Positions 36,420-44,478 of a DNA stretch of 64,000 bases are shown piece by piece. Under the pieces are notes generated by a model that searched no databases, was not told the origin of the DNA, and worked only from the letters and a program-made list of their open reading frames with translations. Origin of the DNA: Haloarcula rubripromontorii (GTDB lineage: Archaea; Halobacteriota; Halobacteria; Halobacteriales; Haloarculaceae); assembly GCF_001280425.1 (NCBI RefSeq), contig NZ_LIUF01000002.1, positions 124,001 to 188,000 on the forward strand, read 5' to 3'. Both the position numbers and the translations under genes were made by a program. Each line of letters starts with the position of its first letter. Positions within the stretch are counted from its first letter, which is position 1.

Positions 36420-37529
36420 TCAGGTCACCTCAGTGGTAATCGTGTCGATAATGCCGTCCGCAATGTCGTCGATAGGCAAGACAGTGTCCACACAGCCCGT
36501 CTCGACGGCGCGCTTTGGCATGCCGTACACCGCGGACGTGGCTTCGTCCTGTGCGATAGTCTTGCCACCGGCCTGCTTGATCCGCCGAATCCCGTCCGCG
36601 CCGTCCTCGCCCATCCCGGTGAGGATGAGCCCGACGAGCGGGTCGTCGATCGTCTCTGCGGCCGTTCGCATCGTCACGTCGACGGCCGGACGGACGCTGT
36701 TGACCGGGTCGTCCTGTGTCAGCTTTGTCCGCAGTCGCCCGTTCCGGTAGTTCTTGACCTCCATGTGCTGGTCACCGGCGGCGACGAGGCCCTCACCGCC
36801 GCCGATGCGCGCCCCATCGGTGGCCTCCCGGACCTCGTAATCGCTTCGCGTGTTGATCCGCTCGGCGAACCGGCCGGTGAACCCCTCCGGCATATGTTGG
36901 ATGATGAGCACCCGGAGGTCTGCCTCGATAGGGAGGGTCTGCATTACTTTTTCTACCATCTTCGGGCCGCCAGTCGAGGAGCCGATAACGAGCGTCGGGT
37001 TCGAAACGTAGGCCGTCTGACCTGACGAACCCCCGGTTTCTCTCCGGTCAGCGGCCGAACCGCCGGCTGTTGTCGCTGCTGGCCCGCTGTCGCTACTTGT
37101 CCCGCCGCGGCTGCGCGTCGCGCCAACGTCGACCGCCGCGACGGAGCTGACCATCTCGACCAGCTGGTCTTTCAGGCGTGACATCTCCATCGACACCTCA
37201 CCACCCGGCTTGGTGAAGAAGTCGACCGCGCCCTTATCGAGCGCTTCGAACGTCACGTCGGCGTTTTCGTCGGTGTGGGCCGACAGCATCAACACCGGTG
37301 TCGGAGACTCCGCCATGATGCGCTCCGTGGCTTCGATGCCGTTCATTACCGGCATCTCGACGTCCATTGTCACGACGTCCGGCTTGTGTTCGATAACGGC
37401 TGACACAGCCTCCTCGCCGTCACGCGCCTGCGCGACAACGTCGATACCGCCATCACTGAGGATATCAGAGATGACACTCCGCATGAAGTGAGAGTCGTCT
37501 GCGACCACGGCGCGGACACCATCTGCCAT
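36420..37529 (-). CDS. cheB: Protein-glutamate methylesterase CheB
   Basis: A 369-residue response regulator-esterase. Receiver domain: VVADDSHFMR with acidic pocket and phospho-Asp56 in TMDVEMPVMNG. After a Ser/Gly/Thr-rich linker (about 140-175) the esterase domain carries the triad regions VIGSSTGGPKMVEK (Ser), IIQHMPEGFTGRFAERIN (His) and TGMGEDGADG (Asp). It demethylates or deamidates chemoreceptors. First gene of the minus-strand che unit; its TATA-like box on the minus strand is near 37609-37618, giving a leader of about 50-60 nt, and it is divergent from cheW. Confidence 0.95.
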   Translation of the reverse strand: MADGVRAVVADDSHFMRSVISDILSDGGIDVVAQARDGEEAVSAVIEHKPDVVTMDVEMPVMNGIEATERIMAESPTPVLMLSAHTDENADVTFEALDKGAVDFFTKPGGEVSMEMSRLKDQLVEMVSSVAAVDVGATRSRGGTSSDSGPAATTAGGSAADRRETGGSSGQTAYVSNPTLVIGSSTGGPKMVEKVMQTLPIEADLRVLIIQHMPEGFTGRFAERINTRSDYEVREATDGARIGGGEGLVAAGDQHMEVKNYRNGRLRTKLTQDDPVNSVRPAVDVTMRTAAETIDDPLVGLILTGMGEDGADGIRRIKQAGGKTIAQDEATSAVYGMPKRAVETGCVDTVLPIDDIADGIIDTITTEVT

Positions 37530-37628
37530 ATCACCAACGCTCCCGTCGGCTAGGAGACATCGGCGAACGAGACATCCTCATACCTACTTCGAAATCGCGT
37601 TCGGCCCCGAAATAAATACTCCGCCCAC

Positions 37629-37646
37629 GTAATCAAAGTTGATAGC
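37629..37646. promoter_or_regulatory. Degenerate TATC-N6-GATA-type dyad between cheB and cheW
   Basis: GTAATC-AAAGTT-GATAGC keeps the right half (GATA) and the spacing but has AATC instead of TATC on the left. It is 12 bp upstream of a TATA-like tttatg (37659-37664) serving cheW and about 10 bp from the TATA-like box of cheB on the other strand, so one site could serve both divergent promoters. Confidence 0.4.
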
Positions 37647-37699
37647 CCAGCAGGCACCTTTATGCGCCACTATCCGCGACAGTGTGGATAAGAACCGCA

Positions 37700-38134
37700 A
37701 TGGCAGCACAGTCAGCCACCACCGGCCAGGTACTCGAGTTCCAGCTCGGCTCGGAAACGTACTGCGTGAGTATCGACTACGTGACTGAGATCGTCGACAT
37801 CGGCGAACTCACGTCTGTCCCGAACGCCCCGCCACACGTCCGTGGTGTCATGGACCTTCGCGGGCGCACGACATCGATTGTTGACCCGAAGGTCGTCTTC
37901 GGCATCGAGGACGAGGGCGCGGAGAAGCGTATCATCGTTTTTGACCCGGAAATCGTCGAAGAGCAGGGCGCGGCCGGCTGGCTCGTCGACGAAGTGTATC
38001 AGGTAGTGCAGGTCACTCCGGAACAGGTCGACCGGTCCCCCGCGAACGACGCAGGCTCGATTCGCGGCGTCATCAAGCGAGATGACAGTTTTGTTATCTG
38101 GGTGGACCCCGCCATCGTCCACGCTGGTGACTGA
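37700..38134 (+). CDS. cheW: Chemotaxis coupling protein CheW
   Basis: A 144-residue SH3-like adaptor that couples CheA to chemoreceptors. EFQLGSETYCVSIDYVTEIV near residues 13-32, SVPNAPPHVRGVMDLRGRTTSIVDPKVVFG near 39-68, and the end DDSFVIWVDPAIVHAGD give the CheW barrel. Start ATG at 37700 fits the family; the in-frame upstream codon at 37682 adds only six residues. TATA-like tttatg at 37659-37664. It diverges from cheB. Confidence 0.95.
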   Translation: MAAQSATTGQVLEFQLGSETYCVSIDYVTEIVDIGELTSVPNAPPHVRGVMDLRGRTTSIVDPKVVFGIEDEGAEKRIIVFDPEIVEEQGAAGWLVDEVYQVVQVTPEQVDRSPANDAGSIRGVIKRDDSFVIWVDPAIVHAGD

Positions 38135-38222
38135 TTCCGGTTTGTTTAGCGACACACCAGCAAGACTTTTTAACATTCCCGACAGAGAAGTATCTAATCA
38201 ACTTCCAGTTCCTTCCGAAACT

Positions 38223-38948
38223 ATGATTGAGCAAACCAAAACGGGGATCGAGGGCCTCGACGACATTCTGAACGGCGGTATTGTGAAGAACTCGACAACA
38301 CTGGTGAGCGGTAACCCCGGCGCCGGGAAATCGATCCTCTGTCTCCAGTACATCTACAACGGCATCGAAAAGTACGACGAAAAAGGTATCTACCTCTCTT
38401 TCGAGGAGGATGAGTCGGACCTCCGAGAGGCCGCCGAATCCCTCGGCTTCGAAAACTGGCAGGACCACGTCGACAACGGCGATATCAAGGTGTACGACAA
38501 GCAGGTTCTCTTGCGCGAGAACGACTTCACGTCCTCGCTGGATATTCTACTGGAAGAACTCGAAGACGGCGACTACGACCGGCTGGTGCTTGATTCGCTT
38601 GCCATGTTCGAACTGTTCTTCGAAAACGAGAAGGAAAAACGGACCTACCTCCTGAAATTCACCGACATTCTCAGTGACAGCGGCCTCACGACGCTGATGA
38701 CCAACGAACAGGGGGCCGTTTTCCCGGACACCGAAATCGGGCTGGAGAACTATCTGACTGACGGCAACATCTATCTCATCCAGACGCCGACCGACACCGG
38801 CGTGAACAGATACGTCTGGGTCGCCAAGATGCGAAAGCAGAACATCGAGACCGACATCTATCCGATGGAGATCGACCGCGGCGGCATCGATGTCCACCAG
38901 AACGCCAGCGCCTTCTCGATGATGAGCGAGGAAGAATCACCAATTTAG
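38223..38948 (+). CDS. Single-domain KaiC-like / RAD55-type ATPase
   Basis: A 241-residue RecA-fold ATPase. Walker A VSGNPGAGKS near residues 29-38, a KaiC-type LSFEEDESDLREAA near 59-72, Walker B DYDRLVLDSLAMF near 118-130 and an NEQGAVFPDTEIGLENYLTDGNIYL C-terminal region. Haloarchaea encode several such single-domain KaiC relatives. ArlH in the same locus belongs to the broader family but is distinct in sequence. Located between cheW and the winged-helix regulator, it may be a motility regulator (inference). TATA-like tttttaac at 38166-38173. ATG at 38223 follows from alignment to KaiC N-termini (TGIEGLDDIL). Confidence 0.85.
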   Translation: MIEQTKTGIEGLDDILNGGIVKNSTTLVSGNPGAGKSILCLQYIYNGIEKYDEKGIYLSFEEDESDLREAAESLGFENWQDHVDNGDIKVYDKQVLLRENDFTSSLDILLEELEDGDYDRLVLDSLAMFELFFENEKEKRTYLLKFTDILSDSGLTTLMTNEQGAVFPDTEIGLENYLTDGNIYLIQTPTDTGVNRYVWVAKMRKQNIETDIYPMEIDRGGIDVHQNASAFSMMSEEESPI

Positions 38949-39053
38949 GAATAGGAATAGGCCATTATTACTCCGTAGAACGACGGATACAGACACACAG
39001 AACGCTATTTTCGCACGAACGCCCCGCAGTGCGTGTTTCCCCTTCTTTCACTC

Positions 39054-39071
39054 GATATCACAGGCGATAGC
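39054..39071 (+). promoter_or_regulatory. TATC-N6-GATA dyad upstream of the winged-helix regulator
   Basis: GATATC-ACAGGC-GATAGC, ending directly at a TATA-like tttatta (39072-39078) that lies about 30 nt before the ATG at 39105. Unlike the other copies, which sit 8-14 bp upstream of a TATA-like box, this one abuts it and would cover the BRE, suggesting autorepression. Confidence 0.65.
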
Positions 39072-39104
39072 TTTATTATCGACTGAATTTATGATTTGAT
39101 AACG

Positions 39105-39440
39105 ATGGATTCAGGGGAGATTCTTCAGACGCTTGGTAATAAATACAGTGCCGAAATCCTTGACGCGACGGACGAACCGGTCTCCGCACAGGAGCTCAGC
39201 GACGAACTCGGAATCCCCATCGCGACGTGTTACAGACGGATCGATGAACTGACCGAACACGATCTGCTTGAACTCCACGACAATATCCTCTCTGACGACC
39301 GCCGTCGTATCAAGGTGTACCGGCGCAATGTCGACGAGGTCAGGGTCGACTTCGACGACGAACTAACAGTCCACATCGAAGAACGGTCGGAAGTGACCAA
39401 CAAACTCGACGAAGCGTGGCGGACCCTGTCAGAGCGATAA
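39105..39440 (+). CDS. Winged-helix transcriptional regulator, candidate motility regulator
   Basis: A 111-residue DNA-binding protein. ILQTLGNKYSAEILDAT is the first helix pair of an ArsR-like winged helix, PVSAQELSDELGIPIATCYRRIDELTEHDLL (residues 26-56) the helix-turn-helix with recognition helix near IATCYRRID, and RRRIKVYRRNVDEVRVDFDD the wing. The C-terminus is a helix (SEVTNKLDEAWRTLSER), perhaps for dimerisation. ATG at 39105 follows a leaderless-type TATA. Its promoter carries the same dyad as other motility genes, making it the best candidate for the factor that binds it (inference). Confidence 0.85.
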   Translation: MDSGEILQTLGNKYSAEILDATDEPVSAQELSDELGIPIATCYRRIDELTEHDLLELHDNILSDDRRRIKVYRRNVDEVRVDFDDELTVHIEERSEVTNKLDEAWRTLSER

Positions 39441-39456
39441 AGCGGCTCTAACCGTC

Positions 39457-39474
39457 GTTATCACGAAAGATATT
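39457..39474 (+). promoter_or_regulatory. TATC-N6-GATA dyad upstream of the small membrane protein
   Basis: GTTATC-ACGAAA-GATATT, 12 bp upstream of a TATA-like tttaata (39487-39493) and 49 bp before the ATG at 39524. Core and spacing equal those upstream of archaellin, cheY and arlCE. Confidence 0.65.
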
Positions 39475-39523
39475 TTCGAGCATGGATTTAATAACGGGTT
39501 CGCTGTAGCACTGTACAGTGCTG

Positions 39524-39799
39524 ATGATAGAACTTCTCTATGCCATATCGACGCTGGTGTTCGTCGTCGCCGGACTGACAATGGTGGGGATGGCCATGCG
39601 GGCATACATCCAGACATCTCGGCAGGCGATGCTCCACCTCTCGGTGGGGTTTTCGCTCGCTATCGCGGGCGCGGCTGCGACGATGATTAGCGCGTTCATC
39701 AACGACTTCGAGGGGGTGCGGTCGCTACTGCTGGTCAACAGTGGGTTGACGACCTTCGGCTATCTGTTCGTGATGTACAGTCTCGTCACGTACGAGTGA
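39524..39799 (+). CDS. Small three-helix membrane protein paired with the regulator
   Basis: A 91-residue protein with three hydrophobic segments (about residues 1-23, 36-56 and 66-90) and few loops. The N-terminal segment, IELLYAISTLVFVVAGLTMVGMAMRAY, and the short HLSVGFSLAIAGAAATMISAF are typical of small membrane proteins found next to winged-helix regulators in haloarchaea (possibly DUF7521). ATG at 39524 is chosen over GTG at 39518. It may be a membrane sensor for the regulator upstream (inference). Confidence 0.7.
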   Translation: MIELLYAISTLVFVVAGLTMVGMAMRAYIQTSRQAMLHLSVGFSLAIAGAAATMISAFINDFEGVRSLLLVNSGLTTFGYLFVMYSLVTYE

Positions 39800-40158
39800 C
39801 TACGTGTTTCGGCTACACCAACTGACCGGCCAGCCTCCGACCGGGTCTCTCTGTCGACGATGGTCTCGATGTCCATATTCTATAACCCGAACCCCAACCA
39901 GCCCAGAAGTACCAGACCTCTCGACGATACACCAGACGACCATTTCCATCGCTGATACCAACTTACGGAAGCGATTAAATCTGATTCTTGGAGGTGCTGT
40001 GGCTCGGCCACCGTCTTCAGGCCAAATTATAGGTGTTCTCTATGCAAATCCCGCTAACAGCCCTTCAAAACGCCATTATCAGGTTGGATAATTTGGGGGG
40101 AGGTATTATTACTGGCGAAAAGAACGGTTGCATAGGGTCAGACAGACCCGGATCAACA
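39800..40158. other. 359-bp non-coding region upstream of archaellin
   Basis: No credible gene. It holds a short GTGGC/GCCAC hairpin at 39999-40011 (no T-run), the dyad at 40075-40092, a TATA-like tattatta at 40104-40111 and a predicted untranslated leader of about 20-25 nt before the archaellin ATG at 40159. AT-content rises toward the promoter. The left 180 bp show nothing recognisable. Confidence 0.6.
40075..40092 (+). promoter_or_regulatory. TATC-N6-GATA dyad upstream of archaellin
   Basis: ATTATC-AGGTTG-GATAAT, perfect in both 6-base arms. It lies 11 bp upstream of the TATA-like tattatta (40104-40111), the usual place for an archaeal activator just upstream of the BRE. Confidence 0.7.
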
Positions 40159-40764
40159 ATGCTAACGGAACTAACGAACGACGACGACCGCGGGCAGGTC
40201 GGTATCGGCACCCTGATCGTGTTCATCGCGATGGTGCTGGTGGCGGCAATCGCTGCGGGCGTCCTGATCAACACGGCTGGCTTCCTCCAGAGCAGCGCCG
40301 AGGAAACCGGCCAACAGAGCAGTGACCAAGTGACGAATCGGCTTGAGGTCGTGACCACGGTTGGGACCGTCGATGGCGGCGCGGTAGATACAGTTGAAGT
40401 GACGGTCAAACGAGCACCCGGTGCTGCGAATATAGACCTTGGAAGTACTATCGCACAGTGGGTCAGTTCGGACGGGTCTTACGACCTAACTCAGGGAGCT
40501 TCGGCTGACAGTTCGACATTTAGCGTGTCGGACGTACAAGATGACGACAACTCTATTTCTTCAAGTAACGTCCTCAACGACCCTGCAGACCGGGCGAAGC
40601 TGACGTTCTCTGCGAACGATATCATCGGTGACGGTACCGCTGGCACGGGTCTGTCAGAAGGCGCAACGGCAACTGTCCGACTGAACACCCAGTCTGGTGG
40701 AACCAGCACGGTTCGACTGGTCGTCCCGGAGACCCTGTCTGGTAATTCTGCAGTCACCCTCTAG
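40159..40764 (+). CDS. arlB: Archaellin, filament subunit of the archaellum
   Basis: A 201-residue type IV pilin-like protein. The short basic/acidic leader ends in DDDR|GQVG, the site of the prepilin peptidase, followed by the hydrophobic assembly helix [24 protein letters not shown] and the family-typical [13 protein letters not shown]. The outside domain is Ser/Thr/Asp-rich and beta-stranded and ends [13 protein letters not shown], the common archaellin C-terminus. Several N-x-S/T sequons are rare here, with few glycosylation sites visible (for example NDP is not one). This is the only archaellin gene in the window. ATG at 40159 gives a 12-residue leader. Confidence 0.95.
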   Translation: MLTELTNDDDRGQVGIGTLIVFIAMVLVAAIAAGVLINTAGFLQSSAEETGQQSSDQVTNRLEVVTTVGTVDGGAVDTVEVTVKRAPGAANIDLGSTIAQWVSSDGSYDLTQGASADSSTFSVSDVQDDDNSISSSNVLNDPADRAKLTFSANDIIGDGTAGTGLSEGATATVRLNTQSGGTSTVRLVVPETLSGNSAVTL

Positions 40765-40854
40765 ATTCGGTCATCTATTCGGTTTGACGCAGTTCTCTTT
40801 TCATCCACCCTGACCAGCGACGGAGTTATACGATAGCCTCACACACTAGTAGCT

Positions 40855-41430
40855 ATGGCTCGGCGGTCAGACGAACCGAATCCGGAAGAGGGCAAGGTAC
40901 TTTCGCCCGAAGAGCTCGATATCGCCGACGACGAGCACGTCACTGAAATCGACGAAGGCCGCTACGTCGTCTCGTCGGATGTCCGCACTGACGACTCCTA
41001 CGGGAACCAGGTCTCATCGGATTCGGCGTCTGAATCATCGCCGTCTCCTGCACCAGACCCGGAACCGTCGACGCCCAAATTCTCCGATGCGAACGTCCAC
41101 GAGTGGCTTGCCGAACAGATGGCCGACTCAAACGCCAGATACGGCTTCGACGTGACCGCGAAGTTCGACGGCGACGTCGACCAGCAGCAGCTTGCTTCCA
41201 ACGACATTGTCACCGTTTTCGAGAGCTTCATGCTCTGGTACGGCCGCCAGATGGACGGATCGACACCGGTCGAAGAAGTGCTAGGTATTCTGCTGTCGGA
41301 ATCGAACGTTCCGGTTCGCTACCCGCCAGCGGTCATCAAGCAGCTCGTCCGGTCGACACAATTGACGCCGGACGATTCCATCGCTGATCTCCTGGAGGCC
41401 GTCGAAGATGCCGACGGCGCGGAACTCTGA
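40855..41430 (+). CDS. Acidic protein of unknown function in the archaellum locus
   Basis: A 191-residue cytosolic protein. Residues 1-80 are disordered and acidic (Ser, Glu, Pro, Asp-rich). The conserved part (85-185) is helical: NVHEWLAEQMADSNARYGFDVTAKFDGD, FESFMLWYGRQMDGSTPVEEVLGILLSESNVPVRYPPAVIKQLVR. I recall homologues beside arl genes in other haloarchaea (possibly DUF7500), without known function. No dyad site lies upstream. It could be a regulator or adaptor of archaellum assembly (inference). Confidence 0.7.
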   Translation: MARRSDEPNPEEGKVLSPEELDIADDEHVTEIDEGRYVVSSDVRTDDSYGNQVSSDSASESSPSPAPDPEPSTPKFSDANVHEWLAEQMADSNARYGFDVTAKFDGDVDQQQLASNDIVTVFESFMLWYGRQMDGSTPVEEVLGILLSESNVPVRYPPAVIKQLVRSTQLTPDDSIADLLEAVEDADGAEL

Positions 41431-41558
41431 TACGGACCGCTTGTACGTCATTGCCACACGACGGCCTGCAATCGAGTAGCTGTTGCGGTCAACAGGACAG
41501 CAGTCTAACCAGCCGACGGGGGATTTAAATCTGGGCGCGGCAGTGTGTAGGGTAGATA

Positions 41559-42041
41559 ATGGTCCCGCGTCAGCCACCGACGGTTGTTGCCCTGTTTGTT
41601 CTGGTAACGCTCGTCGTGACGGGACCGCTCGTCGGCGTCGACGCTGTCAGAACGCAGCCGACGACTATCGGTGACGGGACGGCGGCCATCAGTTCCGTCC
41701 AACTGCCAACATCGGAGATACGGATCACGGACGGCCGGTTCGGAACGGACGTTGCGTATCTCCGGGTACCCGATGCCAGCGTAACCGTTGCTTCTGTCAC
41801 GGGCCGCCCGAGGCTGCTGTATCAGGTCGCGGTCCCTGCGCTCGACATCTCCCGCGAAGACGAGCAGGTCCTCTCGGAGGGCCAGTCTGGAACGCATCGA
41901 CTCGCGCCAGGCGACAGAGCGGTACGACCGTCGACACTGGAGCGGGACGTGTACAGGGGAACCGTCCTGCTTCGGGTCCAGAGCTTCGAAACCGCTGAGA
42001 CAATCGTCGCTGAAAACGTGACAGTGCAGGTGGACCGATGA
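41559..42041 (+). CDS. Small exported protein, cassette copy B
   Basis: A 160-residue paralogue of the protein at 29038-29520, of identical length. Hydrophobic N-terminus TVVALFVLVTLVVTGPLVGVDA, then a beta-rich outside domain containing RITDGRFGTDVAYLRVPD and VASVTGRPRLLYQVAVPALDI. TATA-like tttaaat at 41524-41530 lies about 31 nt before the ATG. Its stop overlaps the start of the polytopic partner by 4 bp (ATGA), as in copy A. Function unknown. Confidence 0.75.
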   Translation: MVPRQPPTVVALFVLVTLVVTGPLVGVDAVRTQPTTIGDGTAAISSVQLPTSEIRITDGRFGTDVAYLRVPDASVTVASVTGRPRLLYQVAVPALDISREDEQVLSEGQSGTHRLAPGDRAVRPSTLERDVYRGTVLLRVQSFETAETIVAENVTVQVDR

Positions 42042-44032
42042 CCCGAGACGCCGAGTGGTTCAGCGGTCGCTGTCGACAGTTTGGAAAGGCTGTGTTCGGC
42101 GACCGCTACGGCTATGTCCTCTGGCTCGGTCTGCTCGTTACGTTTGGGCTCTACTGGCGCGTCGGCATTTTCATCACCGACACGTACACCACAGCCAACG
42201 CGCTCGTCGCTGTGTCGAACGGGCAGCTCCACATCACAGAGACGCCGTACACCTTGACACTCGGCGCACAACCGGGCCTGCACGAGTCCGGCAGCAAGCT
42301 GTACGGACGAAACTACGGGCAGATCCTGCTAGCTGTCCCGCTGGTCTGGGCCCTTCAGGCGTTGTCTACCTTCATTACACCCCGGCTATTGCTTCTTGGG
42401 CTCTGGTCGGGCACTGCACTCGCTTTCGTGTCTCACGTCAGCGTGCTCGGGCAGCGCCACACCAATACCGCGAGACGCACTGTTCTGTGGGTCGGTAGCA
42501 GTCTCGTCGCCGTCCTGTTTCTGGCCGGTGCGCTGACAGCGACAGCCCTCCCGGACACCGCGCTCCCGATAGCTGCGTTCCAGATTTCAACGATGCTTGC
42601 AGCGGCGACGACCAGTGTCGTTCTCTACCGCCTCGTCGGAATCTGGCATGACCGCTCAGTTGCCCTGGCGGCTGGTGCTGCAATCGGTGTCGCCTCGTCT
42701 GTCGGATTCTGGGCTTCGCTTCCGAAACGGCACGTCATAGTGGGACTGTTGCTACTGATGTCGGTGTACCTGTTCGCTCGGAGCCGGCTTGCGTATGCTG
42801 ACGCCAGCTTTCGGGAGGCACTCGGCTTTCGCGCCGGTGCGTACGCCGCCGCTGGACTGGTAACTTGGATCCATGCCTTCGAGGGATTCTTCCTCGTGGT
42901 GACACTGGCCATCGTGGACCTTGTCACTGCGCGCCGAAATTCGCTCGTCCACCTCGCTGGTATCGGCCTCGCGCTCTTCCTTGGATCGGTCCCAATGCTC
43001 GTGACGAATTTCCTTATCTCCGGCAACCCGGTCAAACCGCCGCGGTTGCTCCCCGCCGTCGGGGGTGCGAACGTCGAGTTTACACCCGGCGGCGATGCCG
43101 GGACGGGTGGCGAGAGCGCCGCTGGCGGAACTGAGGGTGCTGGAGGGGATAGTGGCGCTGGCGAGACTGGTAGTGGGGATTCCACCGGGACAGGTGGTGA
43201 ATCCGGAACGCCGATACTCACACCGGTTTTCGGCCTGTTCGAACGTGTTCTGGGACCTGCGGCACCTGCGATGGTGTTCGTCTCGGATGCGGTCAGTCAT
43301 GGCCTTGACGTGTTAACTACGCCAAAGCGAATGTCCCAGATATTCCTGCGGAGCGGCTCCGCGCCACGGATCGACTACGCCCCCAATTCATACGAAGCGA
43401 TCGAACTCACGATGCTCGAGGCCGTCCCGCTTTTCGGCGCGGTCGCGGCACTCCCTGTGGTCCTGGGCCGATCAGCTAATCAGCGCATGCGGCAATGGAG
43501 TGTCCGTCCGTCACAGTACTCGCCCCGAACACAGACCGATCTGCTCGTTACGGCTCTCGCGGCTGTGTTCACGCTCATCTATCTGAGCCGTCTGCCGCTG
43601 CACACACAACTCACTGTTCGATACCTGCTGCCGACGGTCTCGATCATTATGTACGGCGTCGTTCGGCTTCCCGCAGTTCACGAACCCGTCAGCGAGGCGG
43701 GGGGGTGGCTCGCCGGCGGGTACGCCGCGAGTACAATCGGTGGTCTCATCCTCGGACTCGGTGTCGTTGCCGGACTCGATCTGGCGCTTGGAGAGTCGGT
43801 ACAGTTTCACGCACTCCTCAATCTCGGTGGGGCAGCAGTCTGTGGCGGGACTGTGCTGGGCCGCACACTCGTTCCTGATCGGGTCCCGTCCAGAGCGGTC
43901 GCACTGGGGCTGGCACTTCCGGCGGGACTGACGACAGCGTACCTCCTCCTGTCGGGGCTCGTGTACTTCCAGTATGGCTCCTTCGCGCTCGATTTCATCC
44001 GCGTTCTCACACGCCATCTCCCTGCGGTGTAA
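42038..44032 (+). CDS. Large polytopic membrane protein, cassette copy B
   Basis: A 664-residue membrane protein with about 12-14 hydrophobic segments, paralogous to 27146-29041. Shared landmarks are FGLYWRVGIF with the following acidic loop (TDTYTTANALVAVSNGQLH), YGRNYG, GFWASLPKRH, WIHAFEGFFL, LISGNPVKPPRLLP, and a C-terminal RLPLHTQLTVRYLLP. A Gly/Ser/Thr/Glu-rich outside loop (about residues 350-390) has expanded relative to copy A. It is not a known archaellum component; role in surface-protein modification is possible but unproven. Confidence 0.75.
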   Translation: MTRDAEWFSGRCRQFGKAVFGDRYGYVLWLGLLVTFGLYWRVGIFITDTYTTANALVAVSNGQLHITETPYTLTLGAQPGLHESGSKLYGRNYGQILLAVPLVWALQALSTFITPRLLLLGLWSGTALAFVSHVSVLGQRHTNTARRTVLWVGSSLVAVLFLAGALTATALPDTALPIAAFQISTMLAAATTSVVLYRLVGIWHDRSVALAAGAAIGVASSVGFWASLPKRHVIVGLLLLMSVYLFARSRLAYADASFREALGFRAGAYAAAGLVTWIHAFEGFFLVVTLAIVDLVTARRNSLVHLAGIGLALFLGSVPMLVTNFLISGNPVKPPRLLPAVGGANVEFTPGGDAGTGGESAAGGTEGAGGDSGAGETGSGDSTGTGGESGTPILTPVFGLFERVLGPAAPAMVFVSDAVSHGLDVLTTPKRMSQIFLRSGSAPRIDYAPNSYEAIELTMLEAVPLFGAVAALPVVLGRSANQRMRQWSVRPSQYSPRTQTDLLVTALAAVFTLIYLSRLPLHTQLTVRYLLPTVSIIMYGVVRLPAVHEPVSEAGGWLAGGYAASTIGGLILGLGVVAGLDLALGESVQFHALLNLGGAAVCGGTVLGRTLVPDRVPSRAVALGLALPAGLTTAYLLLSGLVYFQYGSFALDFIRVLTRHLPAV

Positions 44033-44051
44033 CTTGGTTTCGGAGCCCACC

Positions 44052-44069
44052 GATATCACACGCGATAAT
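44052..44069 (+). promoter_or_regulatory. TATC-N6-GATA dyad upstream of cheY
   Basis: GATATC-ACACGC-GATAAT, 12 bp upstream of a TATA-like tttatc (44082-44087) and 49 bp before the cheY ATG at 44119. It would control the cheY-cheC-cheD unit. Confidence 0.7.
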
Positions 44070-44118
44070 TTACGGGACACCTTTATCTTACCCATCACGG
44101 TATGTAGGCTTGATAGGC

Positions 44119-44478
44119 ATGCCAGACGTACTGATCGCCGACGATTCAGAGTTTATGCGTAACCTCCTCCGCGAGATTCTCGAAGAAGATCACGAGATCG
44201 TTGGGGAGGTCGAGAACGGAGTCGAAGCTGTCGAAGTGTTCAAAGAAGAGGGGCCAGACCTGGTGATGATGGATATCGTGATGCCGATCCGGGATGGCAT
44301 CGAGGCCACGGACGAGATCAAATCTTCTAATCCGGATGCGAACGTCATCATGTGTACAAGCGTTGGCCAAGAAGAGAAGATGAAGGAGGCGGTGAAAGCG
44401 GGGGCTGACGGGTATATCACCAAGCCGTTCCAGAAACCCAGTGTGATGGAGGCTATCGAGGACGTCGTCCCCTCATAG
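44119..44478 (+). CDS. cheY: Chemotaxis response regulator CheY
   Basis: A 119-residue single receiver domain. VLIADDSEFMRNLL holds the acidic pocket (Asp8, Asp9), Asp52 in LVMMDIVMP is the phospho-acceptor, TSVGQEEKM has the switch Ser, and GYITKPFQK the invariant Lys. Phosphorylated by CheA, it acts on the archaellum switch through CheF. It is followed directly (0 bp) by cheC. ATG at 44119 fits CheY N-termini. Confidence 0.96.
   Translation: MPDVLIADDSEFMRNLLREILEEDHEIVGEVENGVEAVEVFKEEGPDLVMMDIVMPIRDGIEATDEIKSSNPDANVIMCTSVGQEEKMKEAVKAGADGYITKPFQKPSVMEAIEDVVPS

Noticed and set aside
37671-37694. TATC and GATA halves near the cheW start.
   Set aside because: The spacer is 12 bp rather than 6, and the pair lies downstream of the TATA-like box.
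39804-40091. 95-codon open frame upstream of archaellin.
   Set aside because: No similarity, unusual composition for this genome, and it overlaps the archaellin promoter and dyad; treated as non-coding.
41431-41558. Searched for a dyad upstream of cassette copy B.
   Set aside because: No TATC or GATA half with 6-bp spacing was found; only a TATA-like tttaaat. Copy B is therefore not assigned to the regulon.
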